From the NCBI RefSeq assembly GCF_014652355.1, contig NZ_BMYQ01000005.1, forward strand, positions 121,140 through 185,139: a stretch of DNA of 64,000 nucleotides, read 5' to 3'. A program made the translations under genes and the position numbers. Shown here in pieces: positions 36,465 through 45,056 of the stretch. Position 1 is the first letter of the stretch. Each line of letters begins with the position of its first letter. Under the pieces are notes generated by a model. That model ran no database searches and was not told the DNA's origin. It worked only from the letters and a program-made list of their open reading frames with translations. This DNA comes from Gemmobacter lanyuensis. Lineage in GTDB: Bacteria; Pseudomonadota; Alphaproteobacteria; Rhodobacterales; Rhodobacteraceae.

Positions 36465-36743
36465 TTACTTCCTCTTGGCTTTCTTGTCGGCGGCGTGACC
36501 ATAGTAGGTCCGGGTCGGCGAATATTCACCGAACTTCTGGCCGATCATTTCTTCGGTCACAGCAACCGGGATGTGCTTCTTGCCGTTGTAGACGGCGAAG
36601 GTCAGCCCGACGAACTGCGGCAGGATGGTGGAACGACGCGACCAGATCTTGATGACCTCGGCCTTGCCGGATTCGCGCGCTTTTTCTGCTTTCTTCAGCA
36701 GATAGGCGTCGACGAAGGGGCCTTTCCAAATAGAACGCGACAT
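36465..36743 (-). CDS. rpsS: 30S ribosomal protein S19
   Basis: 92 residues; [51 protein letters not shown] and [25 protein letters not shown] (family patterns). S19 pairs with S13 in the 30S head. Three bp after rplB. Confidence 0.98.
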   Translation of the reverse strand: MSRSIWKGPFVDAYLLKKAEKARESGKAEVIKIWSRRSTILPQFVGLTFAVYNGKKHIPVAVTEEMIGQKFGEYSPTRTYYGHAADKKAKRK

Positions 36744-36746
36744 GGA

Positions 36747-37583
36747 TTAACGCCCCTTCTTCGCATTGCGCGACCGGACAATGTACTTGTCGGTCTGCTT
36801 GTTCTTGCGGGTCTTGTTACCCTTGGTGCCCTTGCCCCACGGCGTAACCGGGTGACGGCCACCAGAGGTCCGGCCCTCACCACCACCATGCGGGTGGTCG
36901 ATCGGGTTCATCGCGACACCGCGAACGGTCGGACGCACGCCTTTGTGGCGCATACGACCGGCCTTACCGAAGTTCTGGTTCGAGTTGTCGGGGTTCGACA
37001 CGGCACCAACGGTGGCCATGCATTCCTGACGGACCATGCGGAGTTCGCCCGAGGACAGGCGGATCTGCGCGTAGCCACCGTCACGCCCGACGAACTGGGC
37101 ATAGGTGCCAGCAGCGCGGGCCAGCTGGCCGCCCTTGCCGGGCTTCAGCTCGACGTTGTGAACGATGGTACCGATCGGCATGCCCGAGAAAGGCATCGCG
37201 TTACCGGGCTTCACGTCGGTCTTGGCGCCAGCGACAACAGTGTCGCCCACGGCGAGACGCTGCGGCGCCAGGATATAGGCAAGCTCGCCATCGTTGTATT
37301 TCACGAGGGCGATGAAGGCGGTGCGGTTCGGATCGTATTCAATCCGCTCGACGACCGCCGGAACGTCGAACTTGCGACGCTTGAAATCCACAACGCGGTA
37401 GAGACGCTTCGCGCCGCCACCCTTGTGCCACATCGTGACGCGTCCGGTGTTGTTGCGGCCACCCGTCTTGGTCAGACCCTCGGTGAGGGCTTTGACCGGA
37501 CGACCTTTGAACAGCTCCGAACGGTCGATCAGAACCAGCCCACGCTGGCCAGGCGTCGTCGGTTTATACGACTTAAGTGCCAT
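36747..37583 (-). CDS. rplB: 50S ribosomal protein L2
   Basis: 278 residues; [21 protein letters not shown], the [22 protein letters not shown] domain and the highly conserved C-terminal [36 protein letters not shown] (in parts) whose histidine lies near the peptidyl transferase centre. Separated from rplW by 167 bp, unusually long, with a terminator-like hairpin in between. Confidence 0.98.
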   Translation of the reverse strand: MALKSYKPTTPGQRGLVLIDRSELFKGRPVKALTEGLTKTGGRNNTGRVTMWHKGGGAKRLYRVVDFKRRKFDVPAVVERIEYDPNRTAFIALVKYNDGELAYILAPQRLAVGDTVVAGAKTDVKPGNAMPFSGMPIGTIVHNVELKPGKGGQLARAAGTYAQFVGRDGGYAQIRLSSGELRMVRQECMATVGAVSNPDNSNQNFGKAGRMRHKGVRPTVRGVAMNPIDHPHGGGEGRTSGGRHPVTPWGKGTKGNKTRKNKQTDKYIVRSRNAKKGR

Positions 37584-37697
37584 GCTTTCTGTCTTCCGTT
37601 AGCTAGCGCATGACGCCCCCGAAGGATCGTCCTCGCGCGGTTGTAGGGCTCCGAAGATCCCCGGTGACTTCGTGGGGTACCTTGCGGCCCTGTCCAC

Positions 37698-37732
37698 GAA
37701 AAATCCTCGGCCCCGGAAAGTCCGGGGCCGAG
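37698..37732 (-). terminator. Intrinsic terminator-like hairpin between rplW and rplB
   Basis: CTCGGCCCCGG (37706-37716) and CCGGGGCCGAG (37722-37732) form a perfect 11-bp stem with a 5-nt loop. On the reverse strand it is followed by GATTTTTCG. It lies 18 bp after the rplW stop and about 115 bp before rplB, inside the S10 operon. Confidence 0.75.
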
Positions 37733-37750
37733 AGATTCGTGCGGCTTCTA

Positions 37751-38050
37751 TCAGAGGCCCGAGGCCACGTCGATAGTGTTCCCCTCTTCGAGGATCACAT
37801 AAGCCTTTTTCTTGTCGCTGCGTTCGCCGGGACGGCCACGGAAACGCTTGACCTTGCCCTTCGACACAACGGTGTTCACGGCCTTGACCTTCACACCAAA
37901 GACAGCCTCGACGGCTTCCTTGATCTGCGGCTTGGTCGCGTCCATCGCCACCTGGAAGGTCACCGCATTCGAGGCTTCCGCCGCGAGGGTGGTCTTTTCG
38001 GTGATCAGGGGCTTCTTGATCAGGTCGTAGTGTTCGGGTTTCGCGCTCAT
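37751..38050 (-). CDS. rplW: 50S ribosomal protein L23
   Basis: 99 residues; [51 protein letters not shown] (in parts) and [17 protein letters not shown]23 is the docking site for trigger factor and SRP at the tunnel exit. The ATG overlaps the rplD stop as ATGA. Confidence 0.97.
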   Translation of the reverse strand: MSAKPEHYDLIKKPLITEKTTLAAEASNAVTFQVAMDATKPQIKEAVEAVFGVKVKAVNTVVSKGKVKRFRGRPGERSDKKKAYVILEEGNTIDVASGL

Positions 38051-38667
38051 TTCAGGCGAGCCTCCAGAGCTTCGACACCCGCCTTCGTGATCACGAGCTG
38101 ATCGCGCTTCAGGATGTCATAGACGTTGGCACCGATCGACGGCAGCACATCGATGGTCTCGATGTTGCGGGCGGCCTTCACGAAGTTCTCGTTCAGGTCG
38201 GCGCCGTCGATGATGAGGACGCGCTTCCAGCCCAGTTCCTTCGCGACCTTGGCCAGCTGAGCGGTCTTGGCTTCGGCCAGGGCGGCCGTGTCCAGAATGA
38301 TCAGCTCGCCCGCTTTCGCCTTGGCCGACAGCGCATGGCGCAGGCCGAGGGCGCGGAACTTCTTGGGCAGGTCATGGGCGTGCGACCGCGGGGTCGGGCC
38401 CTTGTAGACGCCACCGTGACGGAAGATCGGCGCCTTCTTGGAACCGTGACGTGCGCCACCGGTGCCCTTCTGGCGGTAGATCTTCTTGGTCGAATAGCTC
38501 ACGTCCGACTTGCCGAGCACCGAGTGGGTGCCAGCCTGGGCCTTCGCGCGCTGCCAGCGGACAACACGGTGAAGGATGTCGGCGCGCGGCTCGAGGCCGA
38601 ACAGCGCTTCGTCCAGATCGATGGAACCGGCATTGCCGCCGTCCAGCTTGATCACATCAAGTTTCAT
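38047..38667 (-). CDS. rplD: 50S ribosomal protein L4
   Basis: 206 residues; [37 protein letters not shown] (in parts), the tunnel-loop [26 protein letters not shown] and [21 protein letters not shown]. In E. coli L4 represses its own operon through the S10 leader. Start overlaps the rplC stop (ATGA). Confidence 0.97.
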   Translation of the reverse strand: MKLDVIKLDGGNAGSIDLDEALFGLEPRADILHRVVRWQRAKAQAGTHSVLGKSDVSYSTKKIYRQKGTGGARHGSKKAPIFRHGGVYKGPTPRSHAHDLPKKFRALGLRHALSAKAKAGELIILDTAALAEAKTAQLAKVAKELGWKRVLIIDGADLNENFVKAARNIETIDVLPSIGANVYDILKRDQLVITKAGVEALEARLK

Positions 38668-39377
38668 GCTTCACCCCCTTCGGCGGCTTCAGCAGCCGGC
38701 GCAGCCGAACGAACAGCGGCAGGCAGCGGCAGACCAGCCGGAGCGGCTTTCTTCACCGCGTCCTTGATGGTGACCCAGCCACCCTTGGAACCGGGCACGG
38801 CGCCCTTCACCAGGATCAGGCCACGGTCGGCGTCGGTCTTGACGACCTGCAGGTTCTGCGTGGTCACACGCACGGCACCCAGATGGCCAGCCATCTTCTT
38901 GCCCTTGAACACCTTGCCGGGGTCCTGGCACTGGCCGGTCGAACCGTGCGAACGGTGCGAGATCGACACACCGTGCGAGGCGCGCAGACCACCGAAGTTG
39001 TGACGCTTCATCGCACCGGCAAAACCTTTACCGATCGAGGTCCCGGCGATGTCAACGAATTGACCCGCGAGGTAGTGGTCGGCGGTGATTTCAGCGCCCA
39101 CGTCGATCAGGTTTTCAGCCGAAACGCGGAACTCGGCCACTTTGCGCTTCGGCGCCACATTCGCTTTCGCGAAATGGCCACGCTGCGCGGCGGTCGTGTT
39201 CTTGGCCTTGGCCGAACCGGCACCCAGCTGAACGGCGGTGTAGCCGTCTTTGTCGGCGGTGCGCTGAGCAACCACCTGCAGGGCGTCGAGTTGGAGGACG
39301 GTCACAGGAACCTGCTTGCCGTCTTCGAGGAACAGCCGGGTCATGCCCAGCTTCTTGGCGATAACACCAGAACGCAT
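38664..39377 (-). CDS. rplC: 50S ribosomal protein L3
   Basis: 237 residues; [56 protein letters not shown] and [23 protein letters not shown] are the L3 core. The C-terminal 25 residues are an Ala/Pro/Glu-rich extension absent from E. coli L3. The Gln in GQCQDP is the position N-methylated by PrmB in E. coli. Fifteen bp after rpsJ. Confidence 0.97.
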   Translation of the reverse strand: MRSGVIAKKLGMTRLFLEDGKQVPVTVLQLDALQVVAQRTADKDGYTAVQLGAGSAKAKNTTAAQRGHFAKANVAPKRKVAEFRVSAENLIDVGAEITADHYLAGQFVDIAGTSIGKGFAGAMKRHNFGGLRASHGVSISHRSHGSTGQCQDPGKVFKGKKMAGHLGAVRVTTQNLQVVKTDADRGLILVKGAVPGSKGGWVTIKDAVKKAAPAGLPLPAAVRSAAPAAEAAEGGEA

Positions 39378-39392
39378 TGGTTTCGCCTCCCC

Positions 39393-39698
39393 TTACACTT
39401 TGATCTCGACGTCCACGCCAGCGGCGAGGTCGAGCTTCATCAGCGCGTCCACGGTCTGGGGGGTCGGATCCACGATGTCGAGAAGACGCTTGTGCGTACG
39501 GATTTCCCACTGGTCGCGCGACTTCTTGTCGATGTGCGGACCACGGAGAACCGTGAATTTCTCGATCTTGTTCGGCAGCGGGATCGGGCCGCGCACTTGC
39601 GCGCCGGTCCGCTTGGCCGTGTTCACGATTTCCTGCGTCGAGGCATCCAGGACGCGGAAATCGAAGGCTTTGAGCCTGATGCGGATGGTCTGTGACAT
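39393..39698 (-). CDS. rpsJ: 30S ribosomal protein S10 (NusE)
   Basis: 101 residues from the ATG at 39698, chosen because AAGGGG precedes it and it matches the family start ([20 protein letters not shown]); upstream residues of the open frame are unrelated. [39 protein letters not shown] is the conserved core (in parts). S10 also binds NusB and NusG in antitermination. First gene of the S10 segment, preceded by a candidate promoter and a hairpin leader. Confidence 0.97.
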   Translation of the reverse strand: MSQTIRIRLKAFDFRVLDASTQEIVNTAKRTGAQVRGPIPLPNKIEKFTVLRGPHIDKKSRDQWEIRTHKRLLDIVDPTPQTVDALMKLDLAAGVDVEIKV

Positions 39699-39784
39699 AT
39701 GTGCCCCTTGGGCTCGGCGGGAAGCTTCGGGCCGGCGGACCGCCCCCAAACCCCTCTTCCGTAGGTTTCTTGCATAGGGATGAA

Positions 39785-39814
39785 ACAAACGAGTCGGCCC
39801 CGAAGGGCCGACCC
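39785..39814 (-). promoter_or_regulatory. S10 leader hairpin, attenuator-like
   Basis: On the reverse strand GTCGGCCC, TTCG, GGGCCGAC (39793-39812) forms an 8-bp stem capped by a TTCG tetraloop and is followed by TCGTTTGTTTC. It lies about 20 nt downstream of the candidate rpsJ promoter -10 and about 95 nt before the start codon. Confidence 0.5.
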
Positions 39815-39831
39815 GTCCAGATCACCACGGG

Positions 39832-39860
39832 CCTTTAGACGCAGCGGGCCAACAAAGCAA
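39832..39860 (-). promoter_or_regulatory. Candidate sigma-70 promoter of the S10 segment
   Basis: Reverse strand: TTGCTT (39860-39855), 17-nt spacer, TAAAGG (39837-39832). It is the only well-spaced candidate in the tuf-rpsJ gap and lies downstream of the tuf terminator. Confidence 0.45.
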
Positions 39861-39911
39861 GGCAGAATCGCGAAGCTTGGTGTTTTCTCGCCCAATTGCG
39901 CCGGCCCACAG

Positions 39912-39940
39912 AAAAAGGCCGCCCTTATGGGGCGGCCTTT
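39912..39940 (-). terminator. Intrinsic terminator of tuf
   Basis: Perfect 11-bp stem AAAGGCCGCCC / GGGCGGCCTTT (39914-39940) with a reverse-strand TTTTTC tail, 45 bp after the tuf stop. It separates the str segment from the S10 segment. Confidence 0.92.
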
Positions 39941-39984
39941 CCGTCGTCAGTGGGACGAGCCGTTGCGGGCGCGTCTCGGGATCA

Positions 39985-41160
39985 TCACTCGATGATCTTC
40001 GACACGACGCCGGCGCCGACGGTGCGGCCGCCTTCACGGATGGCGAAGCGCAGCTTCTCTTCCATCGCGATCGGGGCGATCAGCTCGACGTTGAACTTCA
40101 GGTTGTCGCCCGGCATCACCATCTCGGTGCCTTCCGGCAGCTGCACGGTCCCGGTCACGTCGGTCGTCCGGAAGTAGAACTGCGGACGGTAGTTCGCGAA
40201 GAACGGGGTGTGACGGCCGCCTTCTTCCTTGGTCAGGATGTAGGCTTCGGCTTCGAACTTGGTGTGCGGCTTCACCGAGCCGGGCTTGCACAGCACTTGG
40301 CCGCGCTCGATGCCTTCACGGTCCACACCGCGCAGCAGCAGGCCGACGTTGTCGCCAGCTTCGCCCTGGTCGAGCAGCTTGCGGAACATCTCGACGCCGG
40401 TGCAGACGGTCTTCTTGGAAGCGCGGATCCCCACGATTTCAAGTTCTTCGCCAACCTTCACAACGCCACGCTCGATACGGCCGGTGGCCACGGTGCCACG
40501 ACCCGAGATCGAGAACACGTCTTCGACCGGCATCAGGAACGGCTGGTCAACAGCGCGCGCCGGGGTCGGGATGTATTCGTCAACCGCAGCGATGAGAGCG
40601 CGGATCGCGTCTTCGCCGATGGCCTTCTCGGTGCCGTTCATCGCGTGCAGAGCCGAACCCTTGATGATCGGGATATCGTCGCCGGGGTAGTCATAGGACG
40701 ACAGCAGTTCGCGGATTTCCATTTCCACGAGCTCGAGCAGTTCCGGGTCATCGACCTGGTCCACCTTGTTCATGAACACGACCATGTAGGGGATACCCAC
40801 CTGGCGGCCGAGCAGGATGTGCTCGCGCGTCTGCGGCATCGGGCCGTCAGCGGCCGAACACACCAGGATCGCGCCGTCCATCTGCGCCGCACCGGTGATC
40901 ATGTTCTTCACATAGTCAGCGTGGCCGGGGCAGTCGACGTGCGCGTAGTGACGCGACTCCGACTCGTATTCCACGTGGGCGGTCGAGATCGTGATGCCAC
41001 GAGCGCGCTCTTCCGGGGCGCCGTCGATCTGGTCATAGGCGCGGAATTCACCAAAATACTTGGTGATCGCTGCCGTCAGCGTCGTCTTGCCGTGGTCAAC
41101 GTGGCCGATCGTGCCGATGTTGACGTGCGGTTTCGTCCGTTCAAACTTTGCCTTTGCCAT
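39985..41160 (-). CDS. tuf: Elongation factor Tu
   Basis: 391 residues. Delivers aminoacyl-tRNA to the ribosome. G1 [10 protein letters not shown], switch [15 protein letters not shown]4 NKVDQ and G5 SALH are intact, followed by the two beta-barrel domains ([42 protein letters not shown] in parts). Many Rhodobacteraceae carry a second copy near secE; it is not upstream of tRNA-Trp in this window. Confidence 0.98.
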   Translation of the reverse strand: MAKAKFERTKPHVNIGTIGHVDHGKTTLTAAITKYFGEFRAYDQIDGAPEERARGITISTAHVEYESESRHYAHVDCPGHADYVKNMITGAAQMDGAILVCSAADGPMPQTREHILLGRQVGIPYMVVFMNKVDQVDDPELLELVEMEIRELLSSYDYPGDDIPIIKGSALHAMNGTEKAIGEDAIRALIAAVDEYIPTPARAVDQPFLMPVEDVFSISGRGTVATGRIERGVVKVGEELEIVGIRASKKTVCTGVEMFRKLLDQGEAGDNVGLLLRGVDREGIERGQVLCKPGSVKPHTKFEAEAYILTKEEGGRHTPFFANYRPQFYFRTTDVTGTVQLPEGTEMVMPGDNLKFNVELIAPIAMEEKLRFAIREGGRTVGAGVVSKIIE

Positions 41161-41190
41161 GGGGGCAAACTCCTCAATGCGTTGCGATGT

Positions 41191-41240
41191 GGTGGGCGCA
41201 GGCCCACCCTACGGGGTGGTAGGGCGGGGTTTCCCCCGCC
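41191..41240. repeat. Cluster of three palindromes between fusA and tuf (REP-like)
   Basis: GGTGGGC-GCAG-GCCCACC (41191-41208), CCCTAC-N6-GTAGGG (41207-41224) and GGCGGGG-TTTC-CCCCGCC (41223-41240) overlap in 50 bp. The last element is nearly repeated at 58389-58406 after rplA. No T-run follows. This looks like a dispersed bacterial palindromic element rather than a terminator. Confidence 0.6.
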
Positions 41241-41247
41241 ACACCGA

Positions 41248-43365
41248 TCAGGCGTATTTCTTCTGGATCTCTTGCGAGATGTTTTCCGGCACGGCGTCGT
41301 AATGGTCGAACAGCATCGTGAACACCGCGCGGCCCGAGGACATCGAGCGAAGGTTGTTGATGTAGCCGAACATGTTCGCCAGCGGCACCATCGCGTTGAT
41401 CACGTTGGCGTTGCCGCGGGTGTCTTGACCCTGCACCATGCCCCGACGCGAGGTCAGGTCGCCGATGATGGAACCGGTGTATTCTTCCGGCGTCACCACT
41501 TCGACTTTCATGATGGGCTCGAGCAGCTTCGCGCCGGCCTTCTTCAGACCTTCACGCATGGCAGCGCGCGAGGCGATTTCGAAGGCCAGAACAGACGAGT
41601 CGACGTCGTGGAACGCGCCATCCACCAGAGCGACCTTGAAGTCGATCACGGGGAAGCCAGCCAGCGGGCCCGAGTCCATGACGGACTTGATGCCCTTTTC
41701 GACGCCGGGGATGTATTCCTTCGGCACCGCACCGCCCACGATCTTCGATTCGAACGAATAACCTTCGCCCGGCTCGGTCGGGGTGATCTGCAGCTTCACG
41801 CGCGCGAACTGACCGGTACCACCGGTCTGTTTCTTGTGCGTGTAGTCGATTTCGTAAGCCGACGAGATCGTTTCACGATAGGCCACCTGCGGCGCACCGA
41901 TATTCGCCTCGACCTTGAACTCGCGACGCATACGGTCGACGAGGATGTCGAGGTGAAGTTCGCCCATGCCCTTCATGATGGTCTGGCCGGATTCGAAGTT
42001 CGTCTCGACGCGGAACGACGGGTCTTCAGCAGCCAGGCGAGCGAGGGCGATGCCCATCTTCTCCTGGTCGGCCTTCGACTTCGGTTCCACGGCGATCTCG
42101 ATAACCGGCTCCGGGAAGGTCATGGTTTCGAGAACCAGCGGCTTGGCCGGATCGCAGAGGGTGTCACCGGTGGTGGTCTCTTTCAGACCGGCCAGCGCGA
42201 TGATGTCGCCTGCGAAGGCTTCTTCGATTTCTTCGCGGTTGATGGCGTGCATCATCATCATGCGGCCGACGCGCTCACGCTTGCCTTTGGTCGCGTTCAG
42301 CATCTGGTCGCCTTTTTTCAGGACGCCAGAATAGATGCGGGTAAAGGTCAGCGAGCCCACGAAGGGGTCGTTCATGATCTTGAACGCCAGAGCCGAGAAG
42401 GGATCCGCGTCATCGGGCTTGCGCTCGATGTTGCGGGTCTCGGTCTCGTCGCCCGGGGCATAGCCCAGGTAGGGCGGGATATCGAGCGGCGAAGGCAGGT
42501 AGTCGATCACCGAGTTCAGAACCGGCTGCACGCCCTTGTTCTTGAACGCGGAACCGGCGGTGACCGGCACGAAGGACATCGACAGGCAGCCCTTGCGGAT
42601 CAGCTTGCGCAGTTCCTCTTCCGAAGGCTCGGTCCCTTCGAGATAGGCTTCCATCGCAGCGTCATCCTGCTCGACAGCCAGTTCGACCAGCTTGGCGCGC
42701 CATTCGTCAGCCTGATCCTTCAGGCCGTCGCGGATGTCCTGGATGATCCACGAGGCCCCCAGGTCTTCGCCCTGGTAGACCCATTCCTTCATGGTGACGA
42801 GGTCAATGATGCCTTCCAGCTTGTCCTCGGCGCCGATCGGCAGGGCGATCGGAGCAGGGGTCGCACCGGTGCGATCCTTGATCATGTCAACGCATTTGAA
42901 GAAGTCGGCGCCGATCTTGTCCATCTTGTTGACGAACACGATGCGCGGCACCTTGTAGCGGTCAGCCTGACGCCACACGGTTTCGGTTTGCGGCTCGACA
43001 CCGGCGTTGGCGTCGAGAAGGCAGACCGCCCCGTCGAGAACGGCGAGCGAACGTTCCACCTCGATGGTGAAGTCCACGTGGCCGGGGGTGTCGATGATGT
43101 TGAAGCGATGCTTCGGGCTTTCAGCCGTCGAACCGTCGGTGGTGCGTTCCCAGAAGGTGGTCGTCGCAGCCGAGGTGATGGTGATCCCGCGCTCTTGCTC
43201 CTGCTCCATCCAGTCCATCGTGGCGGCGCCGTCATGGACTTCGCCGATCTTGTGGGACTTGCCGGTGTAGTACAGGATGCGCTCGGTCGTCGTGGTTTTA
43301 CCCGCGTCGATGTGCGCCATGATCCCGAAGTTGCGGTAGAGGTGGAGCGGATACTCGCGTGCCAT
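41248..43365 (-). CDS. fusA: Elongation factor G
   Basis: 705 residues. Catalyses translocation and, with RRF, ribosome recycling. G1 [16 protein letters not shown]3 [10 protein letters not shown]4 [10 protein letters not shown]; domains II-V follow, with the domain IV loop [26 protein letters not shown] and the C-terminal [20 protein letters not shown] single bacterial-type EF-G lying between rpsG (9 bp) and tuf. Confidence 0.98.
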   Translation of the reverse strand: MAREYPLHLYRNFGIMAHIDAGKTTTTERILYYTGKSHKIGEVHDGAATMDWMEQEQERGITITSAATTTFWERTTDGSTAESPKHRFNIIDTPGHVDFTIEVERSLAVLDGAVCLLDANAGVEPQTETVWRQADRYKVPRIVFVNKMDKIGADFFKCVDMIKDRTGATPAPIALPIGAEDKLEGIIDLVTMKEWVYQGEDLGASWIIQDIRDGLKDQADEWRAKLVELAVEQDDAAMEAYLEGTEPSEEELRKLIRKGCLSMSFVPVTAGSAFKNKGVQPVLNSVIDYLPSPLDIPPYLGYAPGDETETRNIERKPDDADPFSALAFKIMNDPFVGSLTFTRIYSGVLKKGDQMLNATKGKRERVGRMMMMHAINREEIEEAFAGDIIALAGLKETTTGDTLCDPAKPLVLETMTFPEPVIEIAVEPKSKADQEKMGIALARLAAEDPSFRVETNFESGQTIMKGMGELHLDILVDRMRREFKVEANIGAPQVAYRETISSAYEIDYTHKKQTGGTGQFARVKLQITPTEPGEGYSFESKIVGGAVPKEYIPGVEKGIKSVMDSGPLAGFPVIDFKVALVDGAFHDVDSSVLAFEIASRAAMREGLKKAGAKLLEPIMKVEVVTPEEYTGSIIGDLTSRRGMVQGQDTRGNANVINAMVPLANMFGYINNLRSMSSGRAVFTMLFDHYDAVPENISQEIQKKYA

Positions 43366-43374
43366 GTGACCCTC

Positions 43375-43845
43375 TTACCAGCGGTAATGGCTGAACGCTT
43401 TGTTCGCGTCGGCCATCTTGTGGGTGTCTTCGCGCTTCTTCACGGCGGTGCCGCGGTTGTTCACCGCGTCGGCCAGCTCGGCGGCGAGACGTTCTTCCAT
43501 GGTATTCTCGTTGCGCTTGCGGGCAGCGGTGATGACCCAGCGGATCGCCAGGGCTTCACGGCGCTCGGTGCGCACTTCGACCGGAACCTGGTAGGTCGCA
43601 CCACCAACACGGCGGCTGCGGACCTCGACGGCCGGCTTCACATTGTCCAGGGCTTCGTGGAAAGCCTGAACCGGCTCGCGCTTCAGGCGGGCCTGCATAC
43701 GGTCAAGAGCGCCATAAACGATCGATTCGGCGGCCGATTTCTTGCCGTCGACCATCAGGTTGTTCATGAACTTGCTCAGAACCCGATCGCCATACTTGGC
43801 ATCGGGGAGAATTTCGCGCTTTTCGGCGGCGTGACGACGGGACAT
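43375..43845 (-). CDS. rpsG: 30S ribosomal protein S7
   Basis: 156 residues; [39 protein letters not shown] (in parts) and [26 protein letters not shown]7 organises the 30S head and in E. coli is the str-operon repressor. Eleven bp after rpsL. Confidence 0.98.
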   Translation of the reverse strand: MSRRHAAEKREILPDAKYGDRVLSKFMNNLMVDGKKSAAESIVYGALDRMQARLKREPVQAFHEALDNVKPAVEVRSRRVGGATYQVPVEVRTERREALAIRWVITAARKRNENTMEERLAAELADAVNNRGTAVKKREDTHKMADANKAFSHYRW

Positions 43846-43856
43846 CTCTCAGTTCC

Positions 43857-44228
43857 TCACTTCGGACGCTTCGCGCCGTATTTCGAACGACGCTGACGAC
43901 GGTCTTTGACGCCCTGGGTATCCAGAACGCCGCGCAGGATGTGGTAACGCACACCGGGAAGGTCTTTCACGCGGCCGCCACGGATCAGAACCACCGAGTG
44001 TTCCTGCAGGTTGTGCTTTTCGCCGGGAATGTAGCTGATGACCTCGAACCCGTTGGTCAGGCGCACCTTGGCGACCTTACGCATAGCGGAGTTCGGCTTC
44101 TTCGGGGTCGTGGTGTAGACGCGGGTGCAAACACCACGCTTCTGCGGGCAGGATTCCAAGTGCTGCGACTTGGACCGGCGCACTTTCGCTTCCCGCGGCT
44201 TGCGGATCAGCTGTTGGATCGTCGGCAT
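43857..44228 (-). CDS. rpsL: 30S ribosomal protein S12
   Basis: 123 residues; [60 protein letters not shown] is the decoding-site protein (given as consecutive family blocks [20 protein letters not shown] and KPNSAMRKV). The lysines of [10 protein letters not shown] and [12 protein letters not shown], whose substitution gives streptomycin resistance elsewhere, are wild type. First gene of the superoperon, with a 5' leader of about 220 nt. Confidence 0.98.
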   Translation of the reverse strand: MPTIQQLIRKPREAKVRRSKSQHLESCPQKRGVCTRVYTTTPKKPNSAMRKVAKVRLTNGFEVISYIPGEKHNLQEHSVVLIRGGRVKDLPGVRYHILRGVLDTQGVKDRRQRRSKYGAKRPK

Positions 44229-44454
44229 TAAACTAGCCTCTATCTTGCAACCCGTTCAATCACCGCTCGTCAACGGCGTTTCCGGGGGCATGTCTTCGAT
44301 ATGTGCCTCGCGCGTCCGCAAAACACGAAAACCGCATCTGTCCCGGGCGGGATCGACGCGGCGGAATTTCCAGAGGATCGGGGCTTTTGGCCCGGATCGT
44401 GACCACATCCAATCTGAACCCCGCCCTGCGCAGGACGCAGTTCGAGGTGGGGGC

Positions 44455-44483
44455 CGTATAGGGGGAGTCGCGCAGCTTGTCAA
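44455..44483 (-). promoter_or_regulatory. Near-consensus sigma-70 promoter of rpsL operon
   Basis: Reverse strand: TTGACA (44483-44478), exactly 17 nt, TATACG (44460-44455). The -35 is perfect and the -10 matches four of six. Transcription would start near 44448, giving a leader of about 220 nt before rpsL. Confidence 0.8.
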
Positions 44484-44632
44484 CACGACGGGGCGCTTGG
44501 GCACCCCGGCAGACCAATGCCGCGAGGGGATCGTTTGCCACAACTGATTCGGATTGGCAACGGGGCGGCGAGACCAACAGATGCCGCTACGGAAACAATG
44601 CGCCCGCCAAGGGCGAATTGGGTCATGGAATC

Positions 44633-44703
44633 TGGCACCAGACGCAAATGAATTGTGGCATTTTCGGGGAATTTTCTGGCCTCATCGGCGGCGGTCTGGC
44701 ATT
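44633..44703 (+). repeat. Four phased TGGC direct repeats upstream of the VPEID-CTERM gene
   Basis: TGGCACC (44633), TGGCATT (44656), TGGCCTC (44677) and TGGCATT (44697) are spaced 23, 21 and 20 bp, about two helical turns each, with a loose consensus TCTGGCATTNTCG. The array ends about 35 bp before the start codon. Confidence 0.45.
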
Positions 44704-44736
44704 CTTATGTCAGTATCGAATTCTCTGGAGATCGTG

Positions 44737-44997
44737 ATGAAAGCCCTCCTTAAAACTTTTGGTGCGACCGCTGCTGTCCTTGGGGCATCGGCCGGGTCCG
44801 CGCTTGCGCAAACCTACAGCGGTGGCACCTGCTCGATCTTCACCCTGTGGAACTGTTTTGGTTCGGGCAGCGGCTCGGGCGGCTCGACCGGGTCGGCCTC
44901 GGTTCCCGAAATCGACGCTTCGGCCGGTCTGCTGGCGGTTGCCGCCGTCGCTGCGGCCATGCTGCTGGTCTGGGAACGCCGCCGCCGCGCGCGCTGA
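44737..44997 (+). CDS. VPEID-CTERM sorting domain protein (exosortase E substrate)
   Basis: 86-residue precursor. Residues 1-24 form a signal peptide (MKALLKTFGATAAVLGASAG then SALA). The mature part holds two cysteines (C32, C40), a Gly/Ser linker (42-55), then VPEID (56-60), a hydrophobic helix (about 62-79, ASAGLLAVAAVAAAMLLVW) and the basic end RRRRAR. This tripartite C-terminus is the exosortase sorting signal of VPEID type, known to occur as a single short protein beside exosortase E. Cleavage near VPEID would leave an export product of roughly 35 residues. GGAG precedes the ATG at 44737. It converges with its presumed enzyme. Confidence 0.92.
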   Translation: MKALLKTFGATAAVLGASAGSALAQTYSGGTCSIFTLWNCFGSGSGSGGSTGSASVPEIDASAGLLAVAAVAAAMLLVWERRRRAR

Positions 44998-45020
44998 TCT
45001 ACGATCCAGGTTCGATAGGG

Positions 45021-45056
45021 GGCGGGCAACGCAACGGCGTTGACCCGCCTTCTTCA
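45021..45056 (+). terminator. Intrinsic terminator of the VPEID-CTERM gene
   Basis: GGCGGG-CAACGC-AACG-GCGTTG-A-CCCGCC (45021-45049) forms a 12-bp stem with one bulged base, followed by TTCTTC. It lies in the 56-bp gap between the converging VPEID and exosortase genes. Confidence 0.7.

Larger units (their letters stand above)
44229..44736. other. 508-bp intergenic region between rpsL and the VPEID-CTERM gene
   Basis: Divergent region. On the reverse side it holds the near-consensus rpsL promoter (44455-44483) and the rpsL leader. On the forward side it holds a run of TGGC repeats (44633-44703) and the GGAG ribosome-binding site of the VPEID-CTERM gene. I see no convincing gene in it; a forward reading frame over 44477-44737 has no SD and no family features. 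Confidence 0.7.

Noticed and set aside
44633..44660. Possible sigma-54 site starting with TGGCAC upstream of the VPEID-CTERM gene.
   Set aside because: The GG to GC distance is two bases too short for a -24/-12 promoter.
44477..44737. Forward open frame of 86 codons just before the VPEID-CTERM gene.
   Set aside because: It overlaps the rpsL promoter, has no SD, and its end overlaps the start of the well-supported VPEID gene in another frame.
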